Assembly: GCF_016920785.2 (NCBI RefSeq)
Contig: NW_024609846.1
Span: 121,609,473-121,673,472 of the forward strand
DNA length: 64,000 nucleotides
Direction of reading: 5' to 3'
Source of the DNA: Ixodes scapularis
Taxonomy: Eukaryota; Arthropoda; Arachnida; Ixodida; Ixodidae
The position numbers and the translations under genes were made by a program. Below the pieces are notes generated by a model that was given only the letters and a program-made list of their open reading frames with translations, was not told the origin of the DNA and did not search any database. This document shows positions 36,284-46,720 of this stretch, piece after piece. Each line of letters opens with the position of its first letter. The stretch's first letter is position 1.

Positions 36284-37402
36284 CAGTGTTGTACACGTTC
36301 CTCAAAAAAAGGAACGAAAGCTCGTTCCTCGTTCCTTCTGATTTTTGGAACGCGTTCTCGTTACAAGTTACATCTGTGAAAAAGGAACTCGTTCCCGTTA
36401 CAGTTTAAGAAATGGAACGTATCGTTACATATACGTTACATTTGTATTTCGCTAATTACTATATTTTGTTAAATCAAGCAGCGTTCTTTTTAATCCATCC
36501 CATTAGTAGTCAACATATGAGTTTGTACGTCGTCATGGAAGGGCAACAAGAGAAGAAAACAAGCGGAAGCAGGGTTTCATTTGTTGATATATTCAAGTTA
36601 AAAATCTAAGCCTTTCACCATATTCATGTTTGTAGTGGACGATTCAGATAAGCCGAATGTACTTTTACCCTACAGTGCACGAGCGTTTTACAACAACCTC
36701 ACACGTTTCAATTGAACAAAGTCCCTTGTTCGAACTTAACAGCTGCTGCTTCTCGATGTTGCTGTCCGCAAGACGAGCAAGTGGAGGAGGTGGTAGGCTT
36801 TTTGGAAGGTCAGTTTTAAAAACTTCAAATACTTCTTTGTAAGGTTGGCTTTGTTGTTCGGGATACAAAAGTGCGTTCGATGTCTGGCAATCTGTGATCT
36901 CGTTGTAACTGTAGGTCTCGTTATGGAAGTTCACAAGTAGCTGTCGGCCTTAGATTTCTGGGTGTATGAGGATTCGTGAAACCAAAGTAAGTAGCCGAGT
37001 TTGAAACAACCCTCTTTCTTTGTCTTTTCCTACGACCAAAAGCCTTGCTTTTTGTACCGCTGTTTCGGGCACTACAACACGAATCAATATCCACCAGCTC
37101 TCCTGCAACCGAAACTGTCAGCAAGCGAGGACCACACAAAATAATCCATGAGATTAGTAGCCAAAGAGGTAACGAGATCCCGCACTTTGTAGTTTCAAAA
37201 TTTCCCTGATCGAAATAAAATAAAAATTACCCACTGGACGCAAAAAAGGAACGCCGTTACTCTTTCCGTTCCAGTAAAAATGTAACTCGTTCCCGTTCCA
37301 GTTCCAGCGATGCAAAATGGAACGTCGGCGTTCCCTCGTTCCTCCTAAAAGGAACGCGTTCCATGAACGCCGTTCCTTGGAACGCCGTTCCGTACAACAC
37401 TG
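36284..37402. mobile_element. hAT-like non-autonomous element, family A, copy 3
   Basis: The 1119-bp element has CAGTGTTGTAC ends and a perfect 8-bp target duplication CGCGGGGG (36276-36283 and 37403-37410). It is colinear with the copy at 2804-4022, including both clusters of GTTCC/GGAAC palindromes. The perfect duplication implies a fairly recent insertion into the edge of the CpG island. No transposase frame is present. Confidence 0.85.
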
Positions 37403-37410
37403 CGCGGGGG

Positions 37411-38905
37411 CACCCGCACGCAGACGAACCAAGGCACCGCCGGCCGCGCGTTATCAGCGTTGCCAGATAACAGAATTCTCAACACGCGATGTAAATGTTG
37501 ACGCAAATACTACAAAATGAGAATTAAATGAACAAATGAGTAAATAAAACGGGTTCGTGCGTCAAAGAAACATCTTTTTCAATTTTTATATGGGAAATAC
37601 AAATGCTTTTGAAAACTTTGAAATGTGCTGATTGCGGAACATCGTACTGTGCAGGATCACGTGATAATTCGGCCGACCCTCATTGGGCGAGAGCCGCTTC
37701 GACGCCTCGGCGCGCGCGTCTTTTTCTGGGTCGGCTAGAAACCAACGCTTCCGCGAAAACGCGCGCCCGCGCGCAGGAAATGACGTCAGTTTGACGCCGA
37801 CGCGCCTGAATGGCGAGCAAAAACGCGCCATGCGGTCTGCGCTTTAGACGACGCCATGTTGCCTCCGAACGTCGGCAAACTCTTGCGAGGCTTCTGAGGG
37901 TCTGATCGAGGGCTGTAGTGACGGCCTTGTAATGGGATGCCTATGAGGAAAAACCTGCCAGGATTTACTTATCTACTTCAAAGTGACTTTCGGCAATACG
38001 TAAAGCAATATTCGATATCTTGCACCGATAGGTTTTTGTGTTTGGGGGTTCTGGCACGCACATTTAGTATATATATCCACCATCGGTTATCTTCCCCGCG
38101 TAAAGTGGTTCAGCCCACACCCCTCATAAATCTCCAGCACAATTGTTTTCGTATGTATCCGGCTGTAAATTTTCTTTGACATTGGTCAACAACATTGGGG
38201 TCTCTTTGGTAAATCTGAATGACGCCAGGTTACGTAGATGAAAAGCACAGGCAGGGCACGAACACTGATCGAACACCTCAAAACACTTGAAGCAGGAAAA
38301 CGAACGAGAAGGGAGGACCCCAGTTATGAAAGTTAGGGAGAGCAGAAAGGGGTTGAAGGTTAACCCATGGTGAGCTATCAGGTATACCTACTATCTAAAA
38401 TGTTGGTAATGTGACTTCAGCGATGTAGCGACGAATCCAAGTCTGTTAAAATACAGTATCGATTACCTGTATTGGCAAAGATTTATCTGTTCCTGACTTG
38501 CTAGGCTTTCAGTTCTATCGGGTATCAAATGTCGGGATTGATCATGCAATCTTCGAAGTACCAACCCTGACGGTCGATGTCACGTAGGCTGCAAGCGCTG
38601 ATCAACACGTGGACGTTCCCTTCTAAACCGATCACAGTGAATATAATCAAATGTTCGATACATCCCGTTTTGCCTGTTCACAAAAAGCCAGGCAGGAGGT
38701 GTTCGGGATGTTTTATAATATAACTTCTCCGTGACTGCTACGTTGCGAAGCAGGCATTTACAGTAGAAGACGCAAGGTGCAGTTTGCTAAGGGGGCATCA
38801 CTGGGAATAGGAAAGTTTAGATGAGTGCCAATTCAGTAAAGAAGATAATTGCTTTCGTGTTCATCAAACCAGGAATCTTCTCACAATTTCTCACGAACTT
38901 CAAAC
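37411..38905. other. No gene seen
   Basis: CpG-rich for the first 30 bases (continuation of the island past the hAT) and around 37680-37860, then AT-rich. Nothing supported. Confidence 0.4.
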
Positions 38906-39270
38906 GGCGCACATCGTCAGCTTTTTTCTTGTAACCCTACAGTTCTTGAACGGGACGGCCTTTGGTTACTCTCCGGCCTGGCTCCATGGGTACCATGCCT
39001 GTCTGGAACATGCGATCCGATCGACCTGGATGGCGTCCCTTTCATCGACGGTTTCAGTACACGGAATTAAGACGACCACCAGGCGACCGAGGCAATCACC
39101 TTTTCCGTTATCAACGAGCTTCACCGAGGTCATTTTGGAACAGCCACATCGACATCTGTATCATCGCATTGGCCCAGAAAGCTGCGCAGCCTCGTCATCG
39201 TGGATCGTCAGAGGGCATGGAAGCACAAACGATGCTCATCGTCAACTTTTTTTCTTCTAATCCTGCAGGT
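38906..39270 (+). repeat. Direct repeat pair with splice-acceptor-like ends
   Basis: CGCACATCGTCAGCTTTTTT with CTTGTAACCCTACAG (38907-38942) recurs as GCTCATCGTCAACTTTTTTT with CTTCTAATCCTGCAG (39233-39268). Both are polypyrimidine-AG segments. The second is followed by GTTAGT, a possible donor. The DNA between has frames in all three phases, none convincing. It may be an exonised repeat. Confidence 0.35.
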
Positions 39271-39449
39271 TAGTAAAGTTTCTATTGTTTTAAGTCTTGA
39301 CGTCTGTACAATATTGCTTTTATGCCCAGAAGGTTTGGTGAATTCTTTCAGTGTAACTGTTGCAATGAGTTGAATACACTAACCACGGACACACTAATGC
39401 TGAACATATATCTAAGCTTGCGCTATGTGAGCGTGTTGGGGCTTTTTAA

Positions 39450-39518
39450 ACATTTAGAAAGTGGAGACACATAAGGGACGATACAGACAACCCTTATGTG
39501 TCTCCACTTTCTAAATGT
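39450..39518. repeat. Perfect 28-bp inverted repeat, 13-nt loop
   Basis: Bases 39450-39477 (starting ACATTTAGAAAGTGGAGAC) are the exact inverse of 39491-39518. TATATCTAAGC lies on both sides (about 39409 and 39517). Confidence 0.9.
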
Positions 39519-39656
39519 ATATCTAAGCAGCTTCATGCATCGCAAGATACGAATACGCGTATTCAGAGTGTTGAAGACGGGCAAAGCTAAGCTACATAAG
39601 TCATGGCTATAAATATCTGTATACGGTTTCCGCGATTGAAGTCGTCTTCAATCGAT

Positions 39657-40012
39657 GAATAGACCTTTTTCGAAAGTCCTGTGCTGATTGTGAAGGTCGG
39701 GGAACCACCGCACAATGGTGGAGCCACGGACACTGCTGTATACGTGCAAACCTAAACCAAGAAAAAACACAAGGACAAACGCAACATACTAAACCCGAAG
39801 GTCGCGTTGCATTCCTGCGTTCGATTATAGTTTAGCCGGTGAAAACATACGCATGACAGACAACGAGCGAGGTAACGTTGCGATTTTGGCACTGCCGTGT
39901 TTGCATCTATCATCTCGTAATAGCGTTGACTGTGCTATGTCATATGTGCCTGCCATTCTGCGGAGATTCCACAGCTTCCAACAGAGGGCGTAGTTTTGAA
40001 AGGGGTCTATTA
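39657..40012. repeat. MITE with AATAGACC ends
   Basis: AATAGACCTTTTTCGAAA at the left pairs with TTTTGAAAGGGGTCTATT at the right, about 355 bp. Isolated ends of the same type lie near 1597, 13350 and 27580. Confidence 0.6.
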
Positions 40013-40608
40013 TACACCGCGAGTTGGCTGGTGCCAACCGATCTAGTCAGAGCATTAAAAAAAATTGTTTTGTATACAGTAGATTAGATGAGATGTCAAA
40101 CCAGTCACGCAGAGATAATCTTGTGTTTCCCGGTGTGTACGATTGCGCTGGTGAAACGTGGGCCCTGGCAGAATAATGATAAGATGGTTCGCTCACTTTC
40201 ACAATTAGCTTCGTTTAATATCTCACGCGAACAAATTGTGCGTGCTCATCGTTTGGGCCTTTTTTTACAATGGGAAAGCGTCGTCCCATTTTAGTGAAGT
40301 TTCGGTCTTTTAAAACGATAAAGAAACTGTTCTCCAGGCCAAGTTCAAATTAAAAAAAACAGACGTTTGTGTTTGAAAAGACTTTAGAATGGAAAGCCTT
40401 CAGGCAAACGTGGTTAAGCTAAACTATAAGAAACTTTTCTTAAAAAGGAGTGTTATGCGTACTACGCGATCAAAGACCAGTAGCCACACGCCTCGTCGCC
40501 AAGTTTCTTTTGCAACACCAATATCTGATTTTCACACGACGTCTACTATTTTTTATATCAATTAACCTAACCAGAGGTTTCCCCAGGAACCGTCATACGC
40601 TAAACATC
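40013..40608. other. No gene seen
   Basis: No supported feature. Confidence 0.45.
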
Positions 40609-41241
40609 TAGGGCTAGGCGTCGATTAAAACTTTTAACCCGATTAATCGACACCCTTTGGTAGATTAATTAATTGAACAATCGGCTTCGTTCATTCGCAG
40701 GCATAATAGTTTTAAAGAAGTAAAAACTAAATCGCTCCTTCGCTGAATATGTAATAAACGGCGCAATGTAAAATTTCGGATTTTAAATCAATGCCCAGCC
40801 CAAATCAATCAAATCAAAACTCTGAACTACATCAATATGTAGTTCAGAGCAGTCAAAAGACACCCGGACTAAAAACTATTACTTCAGTCGGAGAGGCAAA
40901 GATCTTCGCTGATATATTATCCGGCAATAGCAAACTACTCTGATTGATCGAAACAGCCCCTGCTGTTCTAAACAGACACTCGCACGGCCTTGAAGCGGCC
41001 GGGGCAGGTAGAACCTTCTCCACCTGGTTGGAGTTACATATTTTGCTCATTTACTAAGTCAAAAGATCACCTAAAGTTGGCCTTTATACAAGTGTACTCG
41101 TCCGCGTCTGTGTGGTGAGAACGTAAAAGTTTTATTTTCTTTTGTTTGCGAAGGTTTAACCGACTGATCGGTTAAAATATTAATCGTGATTAAATCAATA
41201 ATTGATTCATCAGTAGGTTAATCGGAAAATTCCCAGCCCTA
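40609..41241. mobile_element. hAT element with TAGGGCTAGGC ends and 8-bp target duplication
   Basis: The ends are TAGGGCTAGGCGTCGATTAA and TTCCCAGCCCTA. Flanks are TAAACATC (40601-40608) and TAAATATC (41242-41249), an 8-bp duplication with one transition. An internal transposase remnant on the minus strand (40853-41050) confirms the superfamily. Related ends occur at 10393-10982. Confidence 0.8.
40853..41050 (-). pseudogene. hAT transposase C-terminal dimerisation-domain remnant
   Basis: The minus frame contains APAASRPCECLFRTAGAVSI followed by NQSSLLLPDNISAKIF. The order (A-x-S-x-x-C/S-E-x-x-F-x-T-A-G, then R/Q-S-x-L-x-P-x-N) is that of the hAT C-terminal domain, which drives dimerisation and completes the RNase H-like fold. 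The N-terminal zinc finger and catalytic Asp residues are absent; most of the gene was deleted to leave a 633-bp element. Confidence 0.6.
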
Positions 41242-41542
41242 TAAATATCACGTTAACGACTAATCGTAAACAATTCTGGAACGTTAATCCGAACTGTCAG
41301 TCTAACGTTGCCAGTCAGACATAGATATACCAGCAACGGAAAGTGCAATTGCTTTAAATGATGCCTTTAGTATGTCCTTGACAACCTCTCATGTTAATCA
41401 ACTACCGGTATTGTCTTTTCCTCTTGTATTGCCAATGGACCCAGTGGTAGTTTGCGTGATTGGTGTCGCTGGCATTATAAATAATATAAAGCTTTCATCA
41501 TGGTGCCGGAATGGATGGAAGTAGCAGCAAATAAAAAAAAAT
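41242..41542. other. No gene seen
   Basis: Short AT-rich gap between the hAT and the RT pseudogene. Confidence 0.4.
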
Positions 41543-42235
41543 GTGTTGTTCAATAATTCTCTCAAACATTTATACGCAGACTCTTCAACATGGCGTAGTC
41601 CCAAGCGATTGGGTGATTGGGAAGGTAGTTCCTTTACAGAAATCTGGCGAAAACATAACCCATGCAATTATCGGTCGATTTATTTAACAAGAGTGCCATT
41701 CAAAATACTTGAACACGTCATCTATTCACATTTGGTTAATTATCTTGCAACTAATGACTTCTTCAGAAGTTCACAGCACGGCTTTAGAAAACATTTCACT
41801 CGTGAGACGCGGCTATCCTTCACGCACGGTCTCCATCATTCTCTCAATGATCATTGTGATACTGATTGTTTATTTTTAGATTTATTTATCAAAATCCTCG
41901 ACAAAGCTTCCCACAAAATCTTTCGTAAATTAGAATCACTTAACATTCACGTCTGTATACAAATTGTAATGCCTTTTTAACTAACCGCCTACAATTCGTC
42001 ACTGCTAAAATTACGAATTTTTGCACTGTTCCAGTCAAGTCGGGTGTCCCGCACAGTACTTGACCCGCTTCCGTATTTACATTAAGTACTTCGCACTGAA
42101 CTTGTCTTCTTCTGATGGCCTGTTTGGTGATGGTTGCGTAATAGACCGGAAAATAACATCTGACACAATTCTGCTCTAATCTGATCTTTATCACTCGGAG
42201 AGTCAAACAGCGCAACTAACGGAGGCAGCTCAGCA
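41543..42235 (+). pseudogene. LINE reverse transcriptase pseudogene, N-terminal and palm part
   Basis: The plus strand encodes CNYRSIYLTRVPFKILEHVI, SSQHGFRKHFTRET, DCLFLDLFIKILDKASHKIF and, after a frameshift near 41975, LQFVTAKITNFCTVPVKSGV and LFGDGCVIDRKITSDT. These are RT motifs 1 to 5 of a CR1/Jockey-like LINE. The catalytic F-A-D-D has become F-G-D-G, and a stop replaces the start of the usual G-x-x-L-G-P-L block. It is broken off near 42235, with the next part of RT found at 43757. Confidence 0.75.
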
Positions 42236-42242
42236 AATCACG

Positions 42243-42440
42243 ACGCCGAAACATATGTCTAGATCCAGGCACATAGCCAGGATTTTGATTCGGGGAAGGG
42301 GAGGGGGGGAGGCTGTATGAGGGGGAGGGGGAGAGGATGCTGTCCGAGGGGGAGGAAGGAGAGGAGGCTCCAGGCAAAATAGAAGATTTCGAGGGGGGGG
42401 GGGGGGCGGGCAACTCCATGCCCCCCCCCCCCCCCCGCCC
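42243..42440. repeat. G-rich repeat with CACATAGCCAGG head
   Basis: CCAGGCACATAGCCAGGATT is followed by GGGGAGGGGG-type DNA and G (42392-42406) and C (42421-42436) runs. Similar heads occur at 824 and 62481. Predicted proline- or glycine-rich frames are artefacts. Confidence 0.5.
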
Positions 42441-42526
42441 CCTTCGTGGCTACCGTGCCTGTCAAGACCAAAAAACGCACTCTGAGTTGTGACATTAAGC
42501 AATGCACAACGTCACGCTTGCATTGC

Positions 42527-43175
42527 TTAAAGGGATACTTCAACGAAATTTGAAATATTCCCGTCGTGTTCAAAAATAGGTTGAATATGATCCACAATAT
42601 CCGTAAATGACAATCACACGTTTGTATTTTGATCCTGGTGGCTGTATTTTTCGTTATAAACGGCCCACTCTGGCAAGCGCTCGGAGAAGGCCCAGCTTAG
42701 AGCACGTGAGATCCAACGCAATCGTGACGTTGGTCGTCTCAAAATTAGCAAAGCTACGGCGAGGCTGACGTAGAGAGAATGGCCTAGTCGTTCCAGCCAC
42801 CGAAGCGGCTGCTTTTGTACGAATTTTGAGTGACGGGTTAATCTTCTATAATCTTGTAGGGGGACAATAGCGAACTCTGCGACACACAAAAGGAATTCTC
42901 GGGAAGAGGGGAGTTCCTCCTTCCCCCCTTCTCTCGTCGTGGCCGAAGACGAGACAACCTCCGTCACTAGCTGTCAAGGTTCCTAGACGAGCATTACAAA
43001 CGAGGCGTTAGCGACATCCACCAGGTGCTCTTTGCTAATCGTTTAATTCGTTTTAAAATTCCTTTTCGAAACTTTTTTTTAACAAGATATTGGTATGTTC
43101 CATGTGATACTGCTCTTTTGGACACATATAGACCAAAAAAATGAGCGCCGAAATTTCGTCGTAGTATCCCTTTAA
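42527..43175. mobile_element. TTAA-flanked TIR element
   Basis: TTAAAGGGATACTTCAACGA at the left pairs with TCGTCGTAGTATCCCTTTAA at the right, followed inward by AAATTT on both sides. A TTAA target is typical of the piggyBac superfamily, but no transposase is present, so the assignment is provisional. The minus-strand frame (42614-42967) inside is not recognised. Confidence 0.7.
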
Positions 43176-43756
43176 TGCCACAACGGAGACTGCGTTGTTT
43201 TGGTCTAAACATGTTTCGGCATCGTCATTCGCTGAGCTGCCTTCGTAAGTTACGGTTTTTGGCTCTCCCAGTGTTGGTGAGGGAAAGAAGACGCAGGGTT
43301 TTTTTTTAGAGTGTGTACACTTATAATCTTGAAAGCATACTGAACCAAACATTTTAGTGTTCATAATAATTAATAAGTGGCACATGATCTTTCCACGAGC
43401 CTGCAGCCTCCGCTATGAGCGAGCACACGCGACGAACTTGGTGTCATAGTCCTCCATCAACATTTAAGATGACAGTGAAAAGTATCGGCTCCGAGCAAAA
43501 GGAGAATAAAAACAGGCATTTCATTTTCACGAGTAAAAACTTTTTACACCAATTAATCGCCTTCCTTTACACCAGACCTCACTCTAGAGATGAAAAGCTT
43601 GTCATTTCATCTCTAGTTTCATTTCCGCGTCGGAGCCCAGACATTTAACTGCCATCTTAATCGTGAATGGAGGACTCTGACTTCAATTTCGTTGCTTGTG
43701 CTTGCGCACACCGGCGGCTACTGGCGCGTGAGGTCGTGCGCCACTTATAATGGACA
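43176..43756. other. No gene seen; rest of the insertion
   Basis: Remainder of the DNA separating the two LINE fragments. Contains a short TTTCATCTCTAG/CTAGAGATGAAA inverted pair near 43582-43617. Confidence 0.45.
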
Positions 43757-44080
43757 GTGAAATGTTTGGTTCACCATCCCTTCAACAGTAATCCTCTCGC
43801 TTCAGTGGCGGTGTTCAAATATCTTGGTGTTCATATAACGCTTAACATTTCTTGGAAAATTCATAATGCGTATTTAACAGCGCTAACCGTATGTTACGAT
43901 ACTTACAGGGAAACAGCTAGAAGCGGCTTTGTATTTGATGAAACACACTTTATCCGTCTTCATTAAGCCTCCAAGATCTCGAACATTCAGATTATTTTTC
44001 ATTTTGGTGTATTGAGGCTGCAGAATATCAGCGTCGAAGTGGCGCTAAAGCCCCTTCTTCTGGTAGCGCGACGTCACAAA
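43757..44080 (+). pseudogene. LINE reverse transcriptase pseudogene, C-terminal part
   Basis: The frame reads NPLASVAVFKYLGVHITLNI and SWKIHNAYLTAL, matching the S-x-F-K-Y-L-G-V-x-I landmark and the following thumb of CR1/Jockey-like RTs, as in the intact copy at 23393-24240. Further similarity fades after 43970 through frameshifts. Strand and order fit the fragment at 41543-42235, so both are likely halves of one copy. Confidence 0.6.
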
Positions 44081-45229
44081 AGGAGTTTTGAAAATCTCCA
44101 CACTCGTGTTGCGCGTCTTCAGCGCCGCATCATATATAGCTATGCACGCGCACTCCTGCTGTTCTCAAAAAGGTAAAAAAAAAAAAAAGAAGAAGACATC
44201 ACGACTGGTGTTAATGCGGGGGAATACTGTACCTGGCAAGCTTGGAATAACACGAGCTTCCCACACGAGCGACACGCGCTTGGCGGCCGAAAAATCCTCT
44301 TATGGCGTTACGACTGGTCGGATGTTTTTCATGTTTTCTCGCGTTTAGTAAGATCTTCGGGGAAAAGAAACGTGAAATTGAGATTTACGGGATAAAACTA
44401 TGCTGGAATCAACCTTTATATCATTTCTTTAAAGAAGTATTCCATCTTCCCTTTAAAAAGATTATGAAAATATTTTTTGCCTTCTTCCTCCTTAGCTTTA
44501 ATCCTCAACTTTAAAGCGAAATGAGAAATCACATGGTCGTGACATGCTTGGGCACCGGAGGCAACGATTCCAAGCTTTCACCGACCTTTTTAAGCCCATC
44601 ATGGAACTTGTCATTCTCAAGTGAAGACAGTGCCGTCAGGGCACTGATTTGCCACGAACGCGAATTAGAACATTCGTCGACGGATCGATTGTCGACGAGC
44701 ATATTTTAACAAGCAGGTGAGTTTGAAAGAGCAGGAGACAGTTTGAACGATCAGACGGTCGGTTGAGCCTGAAGACGCACCGAACGTGGTCTGCGGGTGG
44801 TCCGGACAACTTGACGATTTTCCCGCGTTATGTACGACCGAGTTATGCGGTGCTCGTGTCCAATGCGTGAGCTGGGTTCGGCTGACGTGCTTGGGCACTC
44901 ACCCCTCTTTTAGAGGATGTTATGTGGCGGTTTCATATTATTCATTCTGGGACCCCTCTCATGCAGTCATTTTTTTACAACAAATTTACTGAGATACTTA
45001 AGCCTGGCAATGTATCGCGATACAATTGATACGCCGTAAAATGTATTTCACTACTGGCATACAAAGCTTAATTCTCAAAAGTATCTTGATAGAAAAAAAA
45101 ACAACATATAGTCGAAAGTGCATCTAAGGTACTATCGCATTACTACCCAGCACTGGTTCAGAGAAACCATTTACTATAGTATACGCATTGATTTGCCATC
45201 GTCCAAGTTTGTGTGCGCTGCAAAACTAG
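44081..45229. other. No gene seen
   Basis: A runs at 44175-44188. Short frames without support. Confidence 0.45.
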
Positions 45230-45266
45230 TTGGGATGCGCGGGGACATCGTCCCCGCGCATCCCAA
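45230..45266. repeat. Perfect 17-bp hairpin, 3-nt loop
   Basis: TTGGGATGCGCGGGGAC, loop ATC, then the exact inverse. The following DNA (45290-45350, CTTCAACCCTCCCGAGGGTG) also contains an inverted CCCTC/GAGGG pair. The location inside an AT-moderate region makes the GC-rich stem distinct. Confidence 0.9.
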
Positions 45267-45877
45267 ATCGGTGACCGCAAATACTGAATCTCCTAGCTTC
45301 AACCCTCCCGAGGGTGTTTTAGAGGCGAAACTTTTGCTCCCTTCGGCATGAACTTGGAGCTGAACGAAGATCAAGAGATCAACTATAGGCTAGAGTTACT
45401 TGTAAGGTTCTGACAGTGGATGCTAATGAAAATACTATAATCTCGAGATATAAGGTATAGATATAGTGCTGTTAGAATTTGCGTCTTCTATTTTTATCTT
45501 GCTATGCCCGGTCATCCCTCTGGTCTGATAACACAGGATATTTGCCAAAATAGCCCATTTAGGAAACATTGATCAAAATAATCTAGGTTTCACAAAGATA
45601 GATACAATATTAAAGCCGATAAATCTTTGCAGGAACCTTTCTCACGTGCATGTTGTGAGTCGCCAATAGTCCCCCCGTGCTGGGAGAACTATTATCACAC
45701 TCCTTCCTAAATTACTTAGTAGTGTGGAAAGTTTGGTGGCTGTGGCCCTTGTACACTTTGTTATCACAATGTGCGCTGATTTATGTAGAAATAAAACAAG
45801 GTAAAAATTAAATATTACCATTCTAAAAAGAGACTGAAAAAAAACGAAAGACGTTTACAACTCCCTGTAACGCTGAA
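45267..45877. other. No gene seen
   Basis: No supported feature apart from the short inverted pair noted for the neighbouring hairpin. Confidence 0.4.
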
Positions 45878-46299
45878 TTAGAGCGCAGCTCTTAAGGAGG
45901 AGGAGGGAAGAGCACTGAGGTTCACGTGTTCTTGGAGGGGGGGGGGGGGCTCACGTGACTTCGGGGGGGCACGTGACGTTGGTGGGGTCACATGATTCCT
46001 CCCCAAGGTCACGTGGGGGTCACGTGACCTTGGGTGTGCCACGTGACCACGGGAGTCACGACCCCCCAGAGAAATTTTTCCGCTAGATTTAGCGGGGACA
46101 TTTTTTCCGCACCATTTAGCGGGGAAATTTTTCCGCTAGATTTAGCGGGGAAATTTTTTCGGCTAGATTTGGCGGGGAAATTTTTCCGCTAGATTTAGAG
46201 GGGAAATTTACCCATAATGCACAGCGCGGTTACGCCGACGGCGACGGCGACGCCGACGCCGCTCAAGCCGGGAACGGGCGCCTAAGAGCTGCGCTCTAA
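45878..46299. mobile_element. TIR element with AGAGCGCAGCTCT ends, copy 2
   Basis: TTAGAGCGCAGCTCTTA (45878-45894) and its perfect inverse (46283-46299) bound a 422-bp unit. Inside are CACGTGACCTTGG-type repeats (45920-46060), five ATTTAGCGGGGAAATTTTTC units of 27-31 bp (46070-46209) and a GACGGCGACGGCGACGCCGAC run leading to CTCAAGCCGGGAACGGGCGC. Order is the reverse of the copy at 7327-7852. Confidence 0.8.
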
Positions 46300-46399
46300 A
46301 ATAATTTTTTTACAGCGTTCGAAGATGATGAAATACCCTCGTTTTATATTTATATTATATTTGAATATTGTTCTAAAAGGTGTAATTGGCCTTGTAATT

Positions 46400-46720
46400 A
46401 AATACAATCTTGTGGAAATATTCAGTGAAGAAAGGTAAAAAATGCAGGCGAGCTGGTGTATGACATCCACAGTAACCCTGAAACGTAGGAACAACAACAA
46501 CAACAAAAACAAAAACGGACAGAACAACGAAGTCTTTAATACAGCTTGAAGCTGTGTTAGAGACTTCGTTGTTCTGTCCGTTCTTTTTTTTTTCCTACGG
46601 CTCAGGGTTACTATGGATTGATTGTGGCAGTATATTGTATTTGTATCTAAATAAAATTTTCCAAGTACTTTGCCCATCCCTGCTGCAATCGAGACGCCAC
46701 ATGAAGGATGCCACACCCTT
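46400..46720. mobile_element. Foldback sequence centred on a 22-bp perfect stem
   Basis: 46514-46535 is the exact inverse of 46561-46582 (AACGGACAGAACAACGAAGT outward). The 25 bases between continue the palindrome around ACAGCTTGAAGCTGTG. Outside, CAGTAACCCTGAAACGTAGG pairs imperfectly with CCTACGGCTCAGGGTTACTA, and similarity extends further on both sides. No coding content. Confidence 0.7.

Noticed and set aside
34878..36305. 475-codon open frame on the minus strand
   Set aside because: It spans the whole CpG island, runs into the hAT element at one end and is mostly Arg/Pro/Gly from composition; equally long frames exist in other phases and on the other strand.
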